From Rhizophagus irregularis (lineage: Eukaryota > Glomeromycota > Glomeromycetes > Glomerales > Glomeraceae): a stretch of DNA of 64,000 bases. The stretch spans positions 1,332,001 through 1,396,000 of the forward strand of contig NC_089446.1 of NCBI RefSeq assembly GCF_026210795.1, read 5' to 3'. The position numbers were made by a program, and so were the translations under genes. The notes under the pieces are model-generated. The model saw only the letters and a program-made list of their open reading frames with translations. It had not been told where the DNA came from and did no database searches. Each line of letters starts with the position of its first letter. Position 1 is the first letter of the stretch. Below are positions 33,566 to 45,543 of this stretch, one piece after another.

Positions 33566-35002
33566 ATGTCAATCAAAGTAACTAAGAATTCAAATATCAT
33601 TGAAGAATCTACAAATTTTGAAAATTTTGAAAATAAAAATGTTTCAGATGCTATAACTCTTATTCGTGAATATTACGAAAAGACTGAATCACTTAGTAAA
33701 GAAAACAAGAAATTAAAAGAAGAATTTGAGGAAATAAATAATTTAATAAATAATCAAAAAATCAACGCAGAACTTTCAGAATTTATTAAACTTTTTCAAT
33801 CTCATAAAGAATTACGAGAAAAGTTTAACTCTTTATCATCACAAAAACAAACAATTGAACAACAACTTAAAGAAAAAACAAATGAAATAGAAAAAAGTGT
33901 GCAATTAGTTGAAGCTAAAGATAATGAAATAAAGAATTTAGAAGAAACTAATTCAAATTTGAAAGCTGAAGCATTAAAATACCAATCTGCACTTGGAGCT
34001 GCAACAAATTTTCAATTAGGCGATGATGATAAGAATAATTCTGTCAGGTTAAATGAAGATATTGAACATTTACAAGATACGTTGGAAGATTATGTCACCA
34101 ACTTAAGATCAAAAATAAAGATTAATTATAAAAAAGTAAACAAACTTTTCGCTCATTATAATTGTAATTTAGAAATGAAAGCTCGAATTAAAGATACAAC
34201 TCTCATTAAGGCATTATTACAACGACATGTAGTTGAATTCATTTATGAAAATGCAATTAAATATTTCGAGGATGTTAAGAATACTGATGAACCTCAATCA
34301 CTTGAATCAGAAATTAATTTCAAAGTGAATGAATTGATAAATCTAACGGATAAATTCGCGAAAACACGGTTTGAAAGTGGTAAAGTTACTTCAGCTGTAC
34401 CTATTAAAATAAGACAACAAATTTATTCAGCATTAAGCAATTATGGATTTTCTGATATAATTAATGATAAACAAGTAAAGAGCGAGCATAAATTCATCAG
34501 TCAGTTCAAGAAACAACTCAATCAAGAAATTGAATCTTATAGGGAAATATCGGATCATAAGAAGAAAAAAAAGTGTGAAGAGCTAGCCGCTAAAATTATT
34601 CGAGAAGTTGTTAAATTATTTTTTTTTCGGCTTAAAACTCAAGAACCAATCGCGAAATGGAAATGGTTTAACAATAATGATAAAATTGATTCAATTCAAA
34701 TGACAGGATCCTGGGATGATGATGATCTTGAAAATGCAGTTGTTGAAATATGTATTTTTCCTCTTATTTATAAAGATCCTAATTCTTACTCAACGGAATT
34801 ACAAATTTACACTCCAGCAAAAGTTTTTATTCGTGATGATAATTCTTTTTCATCAGAAGAAAATGGTGAAAATGGTGTTAACGAAGAAAAAGGTAAAGAA
34901 AGTAAAGAAAGTAAAGATGGCAAAAACAATAAAACTAATAAAACCAGTAAAAGTAGTAGTATAAATATTGGTAAAATTTTTAAATCGTTTAATAAGAAAT
35001 AA
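33566..35002 (+). CDS. Coiled-coil protein of an AM-fungal family, intact
   Basis: A single-exon, 478-residue open frame starting at the first ATG after an A-rich leader (AAAAAATGTC). Residues ~40-150 are a Lys/Glu-rich coiled coil (LSKENKKLKEEFEEINNLIN, EKTNEIEKSVQLVEAKDNEI). Then comes FQLGDDDKNNSVRLNEDIEH, a LQDTLEDYVTNLRSKIKINY block, an ALLQRHVVEFIYENAIKYF helix, and a C-terminal region with EEL-AKIIREVVKLFFFRLK, PIAKWKWFNNNDKID and GSWDDDDLENAVVEICIFPL. The tail (~430-478) is low-complexity Glu/Lys/Ser/Asn. From memory, similar coiled-coil proteins form a large uncharacterised family in Rhizophagus; I know no function. No signal peptide and no membrane segment. It seems intact. Confidence 0.88.
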   Translation: MSIKVTKNSNIIEESTNFENFENKNVSDAITLIREYYEKTESLSKENKKLKEEFEEINNLINNQKINAELSEFIKLFQSHKELREKFNSLSSQKQTIEQQLKEKTNEIEKSVQLVEAKDNEIKNLEETNSNLKAEALKYQSALGAATNFQLGDDDKNNSVRLNEDIEHLQDTLEDYVTNLRSKIKINYKKVNKLFAHYNCNLEMKARIKDTTLIKALLQRHVVEFIYENAIKYFEDVKNTDEPQSLESEINFKVNELINLTDKFAKTRFESGKVTSAVPIKIRQQIYSALSNYGFSDIINDKQVKSEHKFISQFKKQLNQEIESYREISDHKKKKKCEELAAKIIREVVKLFFFRLKTQEPIAKWKWFNNNDKIDSIQMTGSWDDDDLENAVVEICIFPLIYKDPNSYSTELQIYTPAKVFIRDDNSFSSEENGENGVNEEKGKESKESKDGKNNKTNKTSKSSSINIGKIFKSFNKK

Positions 35003-35153
35003 TGTTTCACTTTATTTGTTTAATATTATATATTTTTTTCTTATATATACTTATACTGTATATATAATATAGCAGTTTCAAATAAAGATAAAAAAAAAAT
35101 GGATAACTGTGTCATAAAATGATAATTCAAACTTAAGCAGCCCTTTGTTAATT

Positions 35154-37020
35154 TCAAAAAATAATTTTGTCCATTTGACCAAATGACAAAACTAACTCGT
35201 CTATAGATCCACGATCCGGAAGATCAATCTTGAGAGTGCCTAATAATTCCATCACAATATCTGTTTCATCATATTTTGTAAAAAAAATAGATAAAAATGT
35301 AGCACTAATCTGAGAAAGTTGAAATTTCTTTATCAATATCAACAACATCTCTTTTTGCTATACAATGAAATTATTGTATAAACTCATCGAATGTATTCTC
35401 ACCATTTCTAAAACCATCTCAACACTTTGTAAAGTTAAGTTTTCGATTCTTTAGTACGAGTCTTACGCTCTCGCTGTTTTTCATAACTGAATTTATCATG
35501 TAAACTTAGTCCATATAATGTTGTTCCACGAAACAGGATCTTTGGGAACGATGATAGTTTTTTTTTCTTAAGTTCTATTTTTCAAATATTCTGATTGGCA
35601 CCAGATATATACAGTAATTGAACATTCATCATGACAATTATCAAGTTGAATTCCTATCATTTAAAGATTTTTTTCAAAAATAGGATCAAACATATGATTA
35701 TATTTCTTCAATCAACCATTTATTTTCATCCATCAGCTTTTTGTATTTCCTAAGAACTCGTATTGAAAATCTGTATCATCATCAGAAACGGTCAACCATA
35801 CGTTGTGGTAATCGTAGTTTTTCTACCGTTGAGTTTCCAATTGTACTTCCTATATGTTTAAGGAATACTCCAACAGGAATACTTCATCAATAACGAACTT
35901 TCACAATAATCACCGGTTTTCCAGACCATAGATTGTAGCAGCTTCAGCTAATTAAAAAAATAATAGTTTGAGATTAATTCATTGTTTATATAATTTTATA
36001 ATTAGAATACATACGTTCCGTAGTAAATTGTAAATATTCAAAATTTTCTTCTTTAATTAAATCGGCTTCACACATTCTTTCATTATTGTCAATACTTTCT
36101 TTGAGGAACGCTAAGGACCAAAAAAATGTTTTCATGAAACTTCATGCCCTTCACATTTTCAACTGTTACAAACTGTAAAGAATATATATATATATACGTA
36201 TTTAATTCATATTTGTTAATATTACCTTTCCTGCTATTTCTATAAGATAATGAGTAATAGCTTTTTTATAATCGCCTACAATTTTAGTTTTAAATGGCGT
36301 TCCCTTAGAGAATGATGGTTTTCCTACTTTTCACTTTATCAAATTCTTTGTCATATTCGAGGACAGTATTCATCTTATATTGACCAGTAGAACCATTAGA
36401 CCTGTATAACAATACTATATTAAAAAACAAAAATTATAAATCACACCACTGGTGTTCAACACCACAGTTATATGTATTAATTATTTTTTTATTCTATATT
36501 AGTTATTAATAGTATAATTAAGATGTGAAAAACTAAGAAAAATATATGTGAAATATATGCTATAGCATTTAATATTGCAATATGAATTATAATATTTTAT
36601 TAATGGAAACAATTTTTTTTTATTTTGCAATATTTGTGGTATAAAAAAAAAAGTAACAAACAAGTAAACTTTTTCTGATCATTTTCTTCAGGGGTGCTGA
36701 ACAATTTTAATTAGAGTGACTTCTTTAATTTAAGTTATAATTTTCATGAAAACGCATACTATGGTGTTGAGCACCAGTGGTGTGGTTTAGTAAAGTCGTT
36801 GAAAATTGTTATTCAAAGAAATATCATTTATTTATACTGTACGCCATAAACTCGTAATGGTGAAACAAAAGCTTTGAATATTATCAAGAATGTTAATTAC
36901 CGAATATGTGGTTCCAAATTTTAAATATTTCAAGCTCGCGTTAATTAAATATTTCAAAATTTTCTTAAATCATCCTTTACTCATATATATGTAATCACTG
37001 CACGAATATCATGAAAACAC
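35154..37020 (-). pseudogene. HSPA12-like Hsp70 copy A, decayed
   Basis: Matches the intact neighbours (43400-45543 and 47620-49763) throughout but in broken frames. The C-terminal part MELLGTLKIDLPDRG...LSFGQMDKI is at 35154-35250. Counterparts of the linker and adenosine-site regions lie at 35380-35700, of the GDYC..S region at ~35900, exon 5 at ~35930-35950, exon 4 at ~36017-36170, exon 3 at ~36226-36400, and 5' exon traces at ~36905 and 36996-37020. The phosphate-2 segment (DCGGGTVDLTT) and intron 5 are deleted. A MITE (36442-36784) sits in its second intron. Non-functional, and the most diverged of the minus-strand copies together with copy C. Confidence 0.75.
36442..36784. mobile_element. 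MITE with CACACCACTGGTG ends in Hsp70 copy A
   Basis: The left arm CACACCACTGGTGTTCAACA (36442-36468, 27 bp) pairs with the right arm (36758-36784) with two mismatches. The arms also contain a short internal palindrome, GGTGTTCAACACC. The 343-bp element lies in the intron between exons 2 and 3 of the dead Hsp70 copy. The interior is AT-rich and non-coding. No clear target duplication. Confidence 0.72.
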
Positions 37021-37656
37021 AATCGGAAAAAGTTTATTAAATTAAGGAATTGTTAATATAATCAATTAATTCTATTTTATTCCTTATCTCTTTGTATTGT
37101 TTCTTATCAAAATTACACAAATGACAAATATCGCGTTTTTAGAATGTATTAAAATCTTATTTTACATACCCATTTGCACATTTGAATGTGATAAAAATCT
37201 AATATCACAATTTCTTTCCAGAAATGGAAACAATAACGGGACTATTTGAGCGAATTGTCTGACCGAAATTATTGGTCAGATGACCTAAATTTGGTTACAT
37301 ATTTTAAATTATTTGCAAGTTTAAAGTTTCTGTTTTATAAAAAAGGTATTATTATTATTATATTGGTTCATACAATAAGATGCAACTAATATTGTAAAAT
37401 TTACGCCTTATTAACTTAAACTCCTTTCAATCCGTTAAATCAGGAAATCATTTTCAATTTTTGTGAAAAATTATTAGCTTGAAGTAGTAGTTATCGGATT
37501 ATCGGACCTTTAGGCGTCGTATTCCATCAGATGATTTACAATAATATAAAATCAATAAAGATATTTCAAACCTTGATTAAGTTAATTTAAAGTTTATTTG
37601 TGCATCTTATCAATAAATATGATAAATTGATAAATTGTGTAATTATTTAAACCTTA
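37021..37656. other. Intergenic between Hsp70 copies A and B
   Basis: AT-rich. Part of this stretch is duplicated between copies C and D: CGAATTGTCTGACCGAAATT at ~37252 and ~43020, and TCAGATGACCTAA shortly after. It belongs to the Hsp70 segmental duplication. No gene. Confidence 0.5.
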
Positions 37657-39820
37657 TTAATGCTCTTTTTTAATTTCAAAAGTGGCAAGATAATTCTGCC
37701 CATTCGTTTCATTCCTTGCAGTGGCTTTAAGTATTTCCATTTGACCAAATGACAATGCAAAACTACCTTTCCTATCAGGTCCACGATCCGTAAAGTAAAT
37801 CTTAAGAGTTCCCAATAGTTCCATTTTATCACAATATTCTACTTCATCATCTTTTGTATAATGAATGTAAAACGTAGCACTTTCTTGAAATTCATTAACA
37901 GGACATAAATTATCTACACGAATTTCTTCATCAAATTCAACGACATCTCCTCTTTTCGCTATCGGGTGAAATTTATGTATATACCCATCAGATGTTACTC
38001 GTTCTGGTGGATCACCTTTTTTAAACCATTTCAACACTCTAATTCCATATGCATAGTTGAGTTTTCGATTCTTTATTATGAATCTTACATTTTCGTTAAT
38101 TTTCATATTTTTTCATTTTATCACTTAAACTTAATCCATATAATGTTGCTCCACGAACAACTGCTGCAATAGGTTCTTTAGAAACGACAATTGTCTTTAC
38201 TTGATCCTTGAATTTTTCTTCAATTCTATTTCTCAAATATTCTGATTGACCAAATCCTCCAACCAGAAACATAATTGAACATTCATCTCGACAATTTTCA
38301 AGTTGAATTTCTATCATTTTAAGGATTCTATTTACGAGAGGATCAAACATCGATTTTATTGTTTCGAAATCAATTTCAATCAACCAATTATTGTCTTCCA
38401 TCAGTTTTTTAGTTTCGTTATTAACAATTTTTTTAAGAACTCTAATGACCTCCTTAACATCTAAATCATATTGAAAATCTGTGTCTTTACCAGTGAATCG
38501 AAATTTAGCTCTTCGACAAAAATGGTGAACCATATATTGTAATGATTTACTCTTCTTATCTCGTAGTTTGTCAATTGTTGAATTTCCCACTATACTACCC
38601 AAATGTTTGAGGAATGCTTCGTCGATAAATGAGCTTCCACAATAATCACCGATTCTCTCTGTAACTTCGCTTAATTGATCTTCACCCACAAGTTTACGTG
38701 TTGTCAAATCTACTGTGCCACCTCCACAGTCAACGATCATAAAAGTTGCTGTTTAATCATTTTTAAAGTTTAATGTTTTAAAATAGATTAAGGGAGTTAA
38801 TTCGAATTATATTCGATAGATTACAGTACTTACTTCCTGTTGAAGCCAGAGAATGTTCATTTAGACATTTTTTCATACAATAAATTGCTGCAGCTTCGGC
38901 TAAAAAGAATGAAATGAAAATTAAATTAAAAAAAAATATGGATGGTCAAATAATATAAAAATTGTATATTCAATTTCAACTTACTTACGTTCCGTAGTGA
39001 ATTGTAAATATTCAATATTTTCTTTACGAATTAATTCAGCTTCAAGTGAACATTCTCTCATTATCGCCAATTCTTTCTTTGAATAATCTGCGGGAACACT
39101 AATTATTAGAAGAACATTTTCATAAAAATTCACATCTGGCCAATGTTCACTTATTTTAGTTTTTATTAACTAAAAGAAAGGTAAAAAAAAGACAAAAATT
39201 ATTAACAATTTAAATTCTACTAATATATAAATGTTAGATTTTACCTTTCCCATTTCTCTTAGATAATCGGCAATAGCTTTTTTATAGTCTACCGGAATTT
39301 TCGGTTTTAAATCATCATCTAATTTTCCAAAACTTCCTAAATGTAATTTAAATAATCCAACAGATTTAGGTTCATCTTTATCCATATTTTTTCTTTCAGC
39401 TTTTTTAGCAAATGCTAGTTTTCCCCATTCTGTCACTTTTTCAAAATTATCATCATATTGAAGAACTGTATTTGTTTTAAAACGACTAGAATATCCACTC
39501 CATTCGGTGTTAGTACAAACTTCTTGGTTAGCAGAAGCAGTATGACGATAAGAAAATCCCTATCAAACAAAAATTTCATAAATTATAATAAAAAAAGCTA
39601 AAATTTTATAATATTTTTAAAGAAATTTAAATTACCGAATAGGATGTCCCAAAATCTTTTTTTTTCATATATATAGGAAAAGATAAAAATGCGTTAAATA
39701 TTTTATTATTTTTAATCCGGTATTTCTCAATCAAATATAGTACATAATTACTGTACCTAGACCAACCACTACGCGAATATCATGAACATTTTTATCTCTT
39801 CTCTCATTTTTCTGGGACAT
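37657..39820 (-). CDS. HSPA12-like Hsp70 copy B, one homopolymer frameshift
   Basis: Hsp70-superfamily ATPase. Six exons (minus strand): 39820-39757, 39655-39636, 39559-39245, 39169-38989, 38899-38834, 38748-37657. All junctions are GT-AG and sizes equal those of copy D except exon 1 (64 v 70) and exon 6 (1092 v 1091). Motifs: VVVGLDFGTSYSGF (phosphate 1), TEPEAAAIYCMKKC (connect 1), MIVDCGGGTVDLTT (phosphate 2), MFLVGGFGQSEYLRN (adenosine), EPIAAVVRGATLYG. The one defect is six T instead of five at 38108-38113 (plus). This turns DKMKN into DKMKKYEN-stop and leaves the last ~150 codons (INENVRFIIKNRKLNYAYGI onward) in another frame. With no other lesion this may be an assembly error. If real, the ATPase domain would lack its C-terminal part. 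Confidence 0.82.
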
Positions 39821-41149
39821 TTCATAAAAAAAAAAATAGAAATAAATTTAAAAAATAATCTTTAATTCAATTTAGAAGAATTTATTTGTGATGATAAATC
39901 ACATTAAGCTATTGAGGGGTTTATATTTATTATTTTATTAATTCATTAAAACTTAACCGGATAAAATTTATTTAATTAGGGAAGTAGCACAAAATTACAA
40001 TTCTATTCTATTTTTAATTGTTTATACGAATGAGTTTCTTATCAGGAAACACAAATCTCGCTTCTTTCATTCTTTGAATTCCTATTCTATTCATTAAATC
40101 ATTTGAATGTAATACTGCAACTATACCATTCGAAAGCGGTAACAGTGTAGATCAATGTTGATATAAAGACAAGAAATTACAAAATTAGAATCAATGAGAT
40201 TTAGATGGAGTGATGGACACTGATTTTGTGTACCCATATCAGCCGATCTGCAGAATGCATGTGATAATTTTGGCACTGCTAGATGGGTTTTTATATAATA
40301 TGCATTCTGCAGATCGGCGGATATGCTTCAGTTCAAAATTGGTATGATTAACCCTAGCACAGATCATTTTTTGGTAGGTAATCAGATCATCTTTATAGAG
40401 GTTACTATTACTGGAATGAATCAAGTGCAGGTCCCATTCATTGATGACTTTTTATAAATCTCCGTTTTTTTTAACAAGAACAATTAGGTTCGCATTTGAT
40501 TCTTTGAAAATCTCGAATGATTTTTTATAAGACGTCACGTACTTTACAGACATAAACATTTTACAAAAGCTTTGCCATACACTTCTGAAGTATGTAATTA
40601 TAACTACATCATAGTAATTGACTCTGTACGTGATTATTACACGTTAATTAAAGTACGCCTGATATCCACAAAGGTTTACATGTGCATATCAAATAGTGTT
40701 CCTTAATGCTTGTTAATAAATATTATTAAGTAGTTCGCGGTTTCGTACTGTCCCGTAGTACTACTATTCACAGCCGAGTCAGAGGTTATATGAACTGAAA
40801 TACCGAAGTAACCGAACAGAGTCGCATCGAACTACTTATTCAATGCTCACTCAATCAAGAATCTTTTACTTTATTATCGAAAAAGAAAGTTATCAAATTC
40901 ATAATGAATAATGTACTTCGTTAATTTACTAAAGAATGACTTTTAAAAATCAATGACCTATTATTCTCGTCATTTTTAATGATAATAAGCATGATAGCTC
41001 GCGACAAAGGGTTTAAACAAAATCACATGACATATTTATTTAGGGTTATTGTTCCCACTTTTGGAAAATCTGATACTGATATTTTAAAATTCACACGAAT
41101 AATTTTAAAATTACAAATCACAATAGAATTGTCCCACCGGATGTTATTC
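39821..41149. other. Upstream region of copy B, part of segmental duplication
   Basis: No gene. Large parts match the region upstream of copy D: GAATGAATCAAGTGCAGGTC at ~40417 and ~46294, and AAAATCACATGAC-TATTTAT at ~41020 and ~47307. Differences between the two blocks include the 89-bp inverted-repeat insertion at 40236. Short frames in this stretch are not conserved between the two blocks. Confidence 0.6.
40236..40324. mobile_element. 89-bp inverted-repeat insertion with an empty paralogous site
   Basis: ATATCAGCCGATCTGCAGAA (40236-40260) pairs with 40300-40324, 24 of 25 bases. The equivalent place upstream of copy D (~46110-46130, ATTATGTGCGCCTTCAGTTC) lacks it, so it inserted after the block duplicated. 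It is a micro-MITE without coding capacity. Confidence 0.7.
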
Positions 41150-42310
41150 GTTCTGATGGGTCGCCATTAATTCCATAAGTTTTCGATTTTTTAATACGAA
41201 TCTTACGTCCTTGCTATTTTCATATTAGTCCATATAATGCTGTTCCACCGCAACGGGTGGGAACGACGATAATTTTTACTCGATTTTTAAAATTTTCTTC
41301 AATTCTATTTTTCATCAACTAGATACATAATTGACATAATTATCAAGTTGGGTTCCTATCATTTTAAGGATTTTTCAACATTGGGATCAAACTGATTTTA
41401 TTTCTTCAAATTCAATTTCGATCAACCATTTATTTTCATCCGTCGGTTTTTGGTCTCTCCATTAACGTATTTCTTAAGAATTCTAATAACATCCAAAACA
41501 TCTAGCTCGGATGTATTTTCGCCAGTAAAAGGGGGAATTTAGCTTTGCGACAGAAATTATCAACCATATGTTGATTTCTCAATTGTTGAATTTCCTATTA
41601 TACTTCTTATATATTTAAGTAACTTCCACATTAATCACCGGTTCACATCGTAACTTATTTTTCCCAACGAGTTTACGCGTGGTCAAATCTACTGTATCGC
41701 TTCCGATCATGAAAGTTGTTAATTATATTATTTAAAAAAAAAAAATTTTTTTATCATGACAAACTACTGTAATTTGAAATAACTACGATAGTGCAATACT
41801 TACTTCCTATTACGTGGTTTTCCGGATAAATTTTCATAGCAGCTTCAGCTAATTAAAAAAAAAAAATTTGAAATGAATTCATTTTGCCAAATCTTTCCTT
41901 GAATACTCTGCAGGAACGCTAAGGATCAAAGAATGTTTTCATAAAATTTCACATCCTCTAGGCCTTATAATTCGGTTGAGGTTTAATTTAATTAATATTT
42001 GTTAATATTACTTTCCCATTTCTCTAAATACTAATAATAGCTTTTTTATAATCAACCGCAGTATTCGTCTTACCAGCCCTACCTTTATTTATTTAAATTT
42101 CATTGCCAAGACCTGTTTGACAATAAGCAAATTCCTATATTATTATTATTGTTCAAATTATTAATACTGTACACCATATACTCGTAATGGCGAAACAAAA
42201 ACCTGAATATTATTAAGAATGTTAAACATGTGGTTCCAAAATCTTAAAAAAAATAAAGGAAGAAATATTTCAAGCCCGCTTTACCTATACCAACCATATC
42301 ATTTTTCCAA
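41150..42310 (-). pseudogene. HSPA12-like Hsp70 copy C, decayed
   Basis: Recognisable stretches on the minus strand: a truncated C-terminal part (~41165-41260), adenosine-site and linker counterparts (41280-41600), VDLTTRKLVG with the preceding CGGG lost (~41650-41705), exon 5 trace (~41812-41850), exon 4 trace (~41880-41960), a short exon 3 trace (~42020-42075), and a GTGGTTCCAAAATC exon 2 trace (~42240). It lacks everything downstream of the linker that the intact copies have. The phosphate-2 loop is destroyed and there are many frame changes. Dead copy. Confidence 0.75.
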
Positions 42311-42364
42311 GTCAAAAAGAATATATATATTTTTATATTTTAAAAAAAAGAAAATTTCAAAGTT

Positions 42365-42737
42365 TACACGGGGTGTTTGAACACGGGTCATGTGAAATAT
42401 AATGACACCAATGTCACACCCTTTTACTTTTTCTATGCAATATATGTATTTTTGACTGCTCTGCAAGTTTACTTAAGGCATCAAAGGGGGTTTTGAATGC
42501 CGTTTTTGACTAATATATGAAAAACTGTCTTTGCCGATCATTTCCTAAATTTTTTCAAGAGCGATCGGCAAAATCAATTATTCATAGGTAAAGTCAAAAC
42601 TGACATTCAAAAGCACCTTTGATTCCTTAGATAAACTTGTAGAGCAGGCAAAAATCCATTTATCTACTAATTTTGAAGTTTATACTATTAGTCAAAATGG
42701 CAATAATCACATGACCCGGGTTCAAACACCCCGTGTA
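42365..42737. mobile_element. Fold-back MITE, TA target site, near-complete palindrome
   Basis: TIRs start CACGGGGTGTTTGAAC after TA (42365-42366) and end in the mirror sequence before TA (42736-42737). They match over 28 bp with one mismatch. Pairing continues deep inside: TGCTCTGCAAGTTTACTTAA (~42459) matches the reverse complement of ~42616-42640, and GCCGATCATTTCC faces GCGATCGGC at the centre. The 369-bp element is therefore almost one long hairpin. The TA duplication fits a Tc1/mariner-type mobiliser. It lies just upstream of dead Hsp70 copy C. Confidence 0.85.
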
Positions 42738-43399
42738 CAAATAGAAATTGCCTAAAAAAAAATTTCAAATCAAAATTAAATATTCCTTTTGATTTCAGTA
42801 GGCACCACCCAGTCACTAAAATAAGATAAACAGCCAGAAAAAGTTTATTTAATTAAGAAATTATTATTATATTCAATCTATAGTGTTTTTTATCTCTTTG
42901 TAGTTTGTACTATTTTCTTATCAGAATTACGTACATTAGAGGCACTAAAGTCTTATTTTGTCTACTCATTTTACCATTTGAAATTTTCCAAAAGGCAGAA
43001 ACAATAACGAGACAATTTACGAATTGTCTGACCGAAATTATCGGTCAGATGACCTAATTTAAGGTATTATTAGTGTGCTGGCAACTTGGCTATCAATAAA
43101 ATGAGATGCAATTAATATTATACAATTTACGATTTATTAATGCAGCTACTTTCAGTCCGGAAATTATTTTCAATTTTGTGATTTCAGACGTCATATTTCT
43201 TCAGATGGCTTATATTAATATAAATTCAATATAAAGATATTTGTAGTATACTATTTGAAAATTGAAACAAATCAAATTTATTTAATAGACGATTATGTTT
43301 AAATATAAATTTATACATCTTATCAATAAATATAATAGCTATCAATTGTGTAATATTATTCAAGATACTCAACTATCATCTCATTATATTTAACCCATA
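42738..43399. other. Intergenic between copies C and D
   Basis: Duplicated counterpart of 37021-37656 (shared CGAATTGTCTGACCGAAATT and TGACCTAA). No gene seen. Confidence 0.5.
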
Positions 43400-45543
43400 T
43401 TAACGCTCCTTTTTAATTTCAAACGTAGCAAGATAATTCTGCCCATTCGTTTCATTCCTTGCAGTGGCTTTAAGTATTTCCATTTGACCAAATGACAATG
43501 CAAAACTAACTTTCCTATCAGGTCCACGATCCGTAAAGTAAATCTTAAGAGTTCCCAATAGTTCCATTTTATCACAATATTTTGCTTCAACATCTTTTGT
43601 AAAATAAATGCAAAATGTAGCACTTTCTTGAAATTCATTAACAGGACATAAATCATTTACACGAATTTCTTCATCAAATTCAACGACATCTCCTCTTTTC
43701 GCTATCGGATGAAATTTATGTATATACCCATCAGATGTTACTCGTTCTGGTGGATCACCTTTTTTAGACAACTTCAACACTCTAATTCCATACGTATAAT
43801 TGAGTTTTCGATTCTTTATTACGAATTTTACTTGCTCGTTAACTTTCATATTTTTCATTTTATCACTCAAACTTAATCCATATAATGTTGCTCCACGAAC
43901 AACTGCTGCAATAGGATCCTTAGAAACGACGATAGTCTTTACTTGATCCTTGAATTTTTCTTCAATTCTATTTTTCAAATATTCTGATTGACCAAATCCT
44001 CCAACCAGAAACATAATTGAACATTCATCTCGACAATTTTCAAGTTGAATTTCTATCATTTTAAGGATTCTATCTATAAGAGGATCGAACATCGATTTTA
44101 TTTTTTCGAAATCAATCGTAATCAACCAATTATTGTCTTCCATTAGTTTTTTAGTTTCGCTGTTAACAAATTTCTCAAGAACTTTAATGGTTTCCATTAC
44201 ATCTAACTCATATTGAAAATCTGTATCTTTACCAGTGAATCGAAATTTTACTTTTCGACAAAAATGTTGAACCATATATTGTAATGATTTGATCTTATTA
44301 TCTCGTAATTTATCAATTGTTGAATTTCCCACTATACTACCCAAATGTTTGAGGAATGCTTCGTCGATAAATGAGCTTCCACAATAATCACCGATTCTCT
44401 CTGTAACTTCGCTTAATTGATCTTCACCCACAAGTTTACGTGTTGTCAAATCTACTGTGCCACCTCCACAGTCAACGATCATAAAAGTTGCTGTTTAATC
44501 ATTTTTAAAGTTCAATGTTTAAAATAGATTAAGGGAGTTAATTCGAATTATATTCGATAGATTACAGTACTTACTTCCTGTTGAAGCCAGAGAATGTTCA
44601 TTTAGACATTTTTTCATACAATAAATTGCTGCAGCTTCGGCTAAAAAGAATGAAATAAAATTAAATTAAAAAAAAAATATGGATGGTCGAATAATATAGT
44701 CAATTTACTTACGTTCCGTAGTGAATTGTAAATATTCACTATTTTCTTCACGAATTAATTCAGCTTCAAGTGAACATTCTCTCATTATCGCCAATTCATT
44801 GTTCGAATAATCTGCGGGAACGCTAATTACTAGAAGAACATTTTCATAAAAATTCACATCTGGCCAATGTTTACTTATTCTAACTTTTATTAACTAAAAG
44901 ATAAAAAAAAAAGAAAATAAAAATTATTAAAATTTAATTCTATTAATATATGAATGTTATATTTACCTTTCCCATTTCTCTAAGATAATCGGCAATAGCT
45001 TTTTTATAGTCTACCGGAATTTTGGGTTTTAAATCATCATCTAATTTTCCAAAACTTCCTAAATATAATTTAAATAATTCAACAGATTTAGGTTCATTTT
45101 CATCCATATTTTTTCTTTCAGCTTTTTTAGCAAATGCTAATTTTCCCCATTCTGTCACTTTTTCAAAATTATCATCATATTGAAGAACTGTATTTGTTTT
45201 AAATTGAGCAGAATGTCCATTCCATTCGGTGTTGGTACAAACTTCTTGGTTAGCAGAAGCAGTATGACAATAAGCAAATCCCTATCAAATGAAAGTTTTA
45301 TAAACTATGATAAAAAAAAATAAAATTTTATAATATTTAAAGAATTTTAAATTACCGAAGAGGATGTCCCAAAATCTTTTTTTAAAAAATAAATAAATAA
45401 GTAAATAAAGCGTTAAATACTTTAGTATGGTAATCCTCAATCAAATATAGCTAGTAGTACATGATTACTGTACCTAAACCAACTACTACAAGAATTTCAT
45501 CGATTTTTTTTCCATTATCTTTTTTCTCGTCTTTCTGAGACAT
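43400..45543 (-). CDS. HSPA12-like Hsp70 copy D, intact, 580 aa
   Basis: Six exons on the minus strand: 45543-45474, 45375-45356 (20 nt), 45281-44967, 44893-44713, 44640-44575, 44490-43400. Every intron is GT-AG and the spliced length (1743 nt) is an exact open frame of 580 residues. Motifs: MSQKDEKKD basic-acidic start, VVVGLDFGTSSSGFAY (phosphate 1, ~19-34), TEPEAAAIYCMKKC (connect 1), MIVDCGGGTVDLTT (phosphate 2, from 221), GDYCGSSFIDEAF, MFLVGGFGQSEYLKN (adenosine site), DPIAAVVRGATLYG (connect 2). The ~200 residues after the ATPase domain replace the canonical substrate-binding domain and end KATARNETNGQNYLATFEIK. No EEVD tail or signal peptide. The layout is that of the HSPA12 branch, whose partners are poorly known. 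Divergent from copy E, with a 2.1-kb shared upstream region. Confidence 0.93.

Noticed and set aside
34807-35010. Leu-rich frame opposite the coiled-coil gene
   Set aside because: It is the antisense of the Lys/Glu/Asn-rich tail of the gene at 33566-35002.
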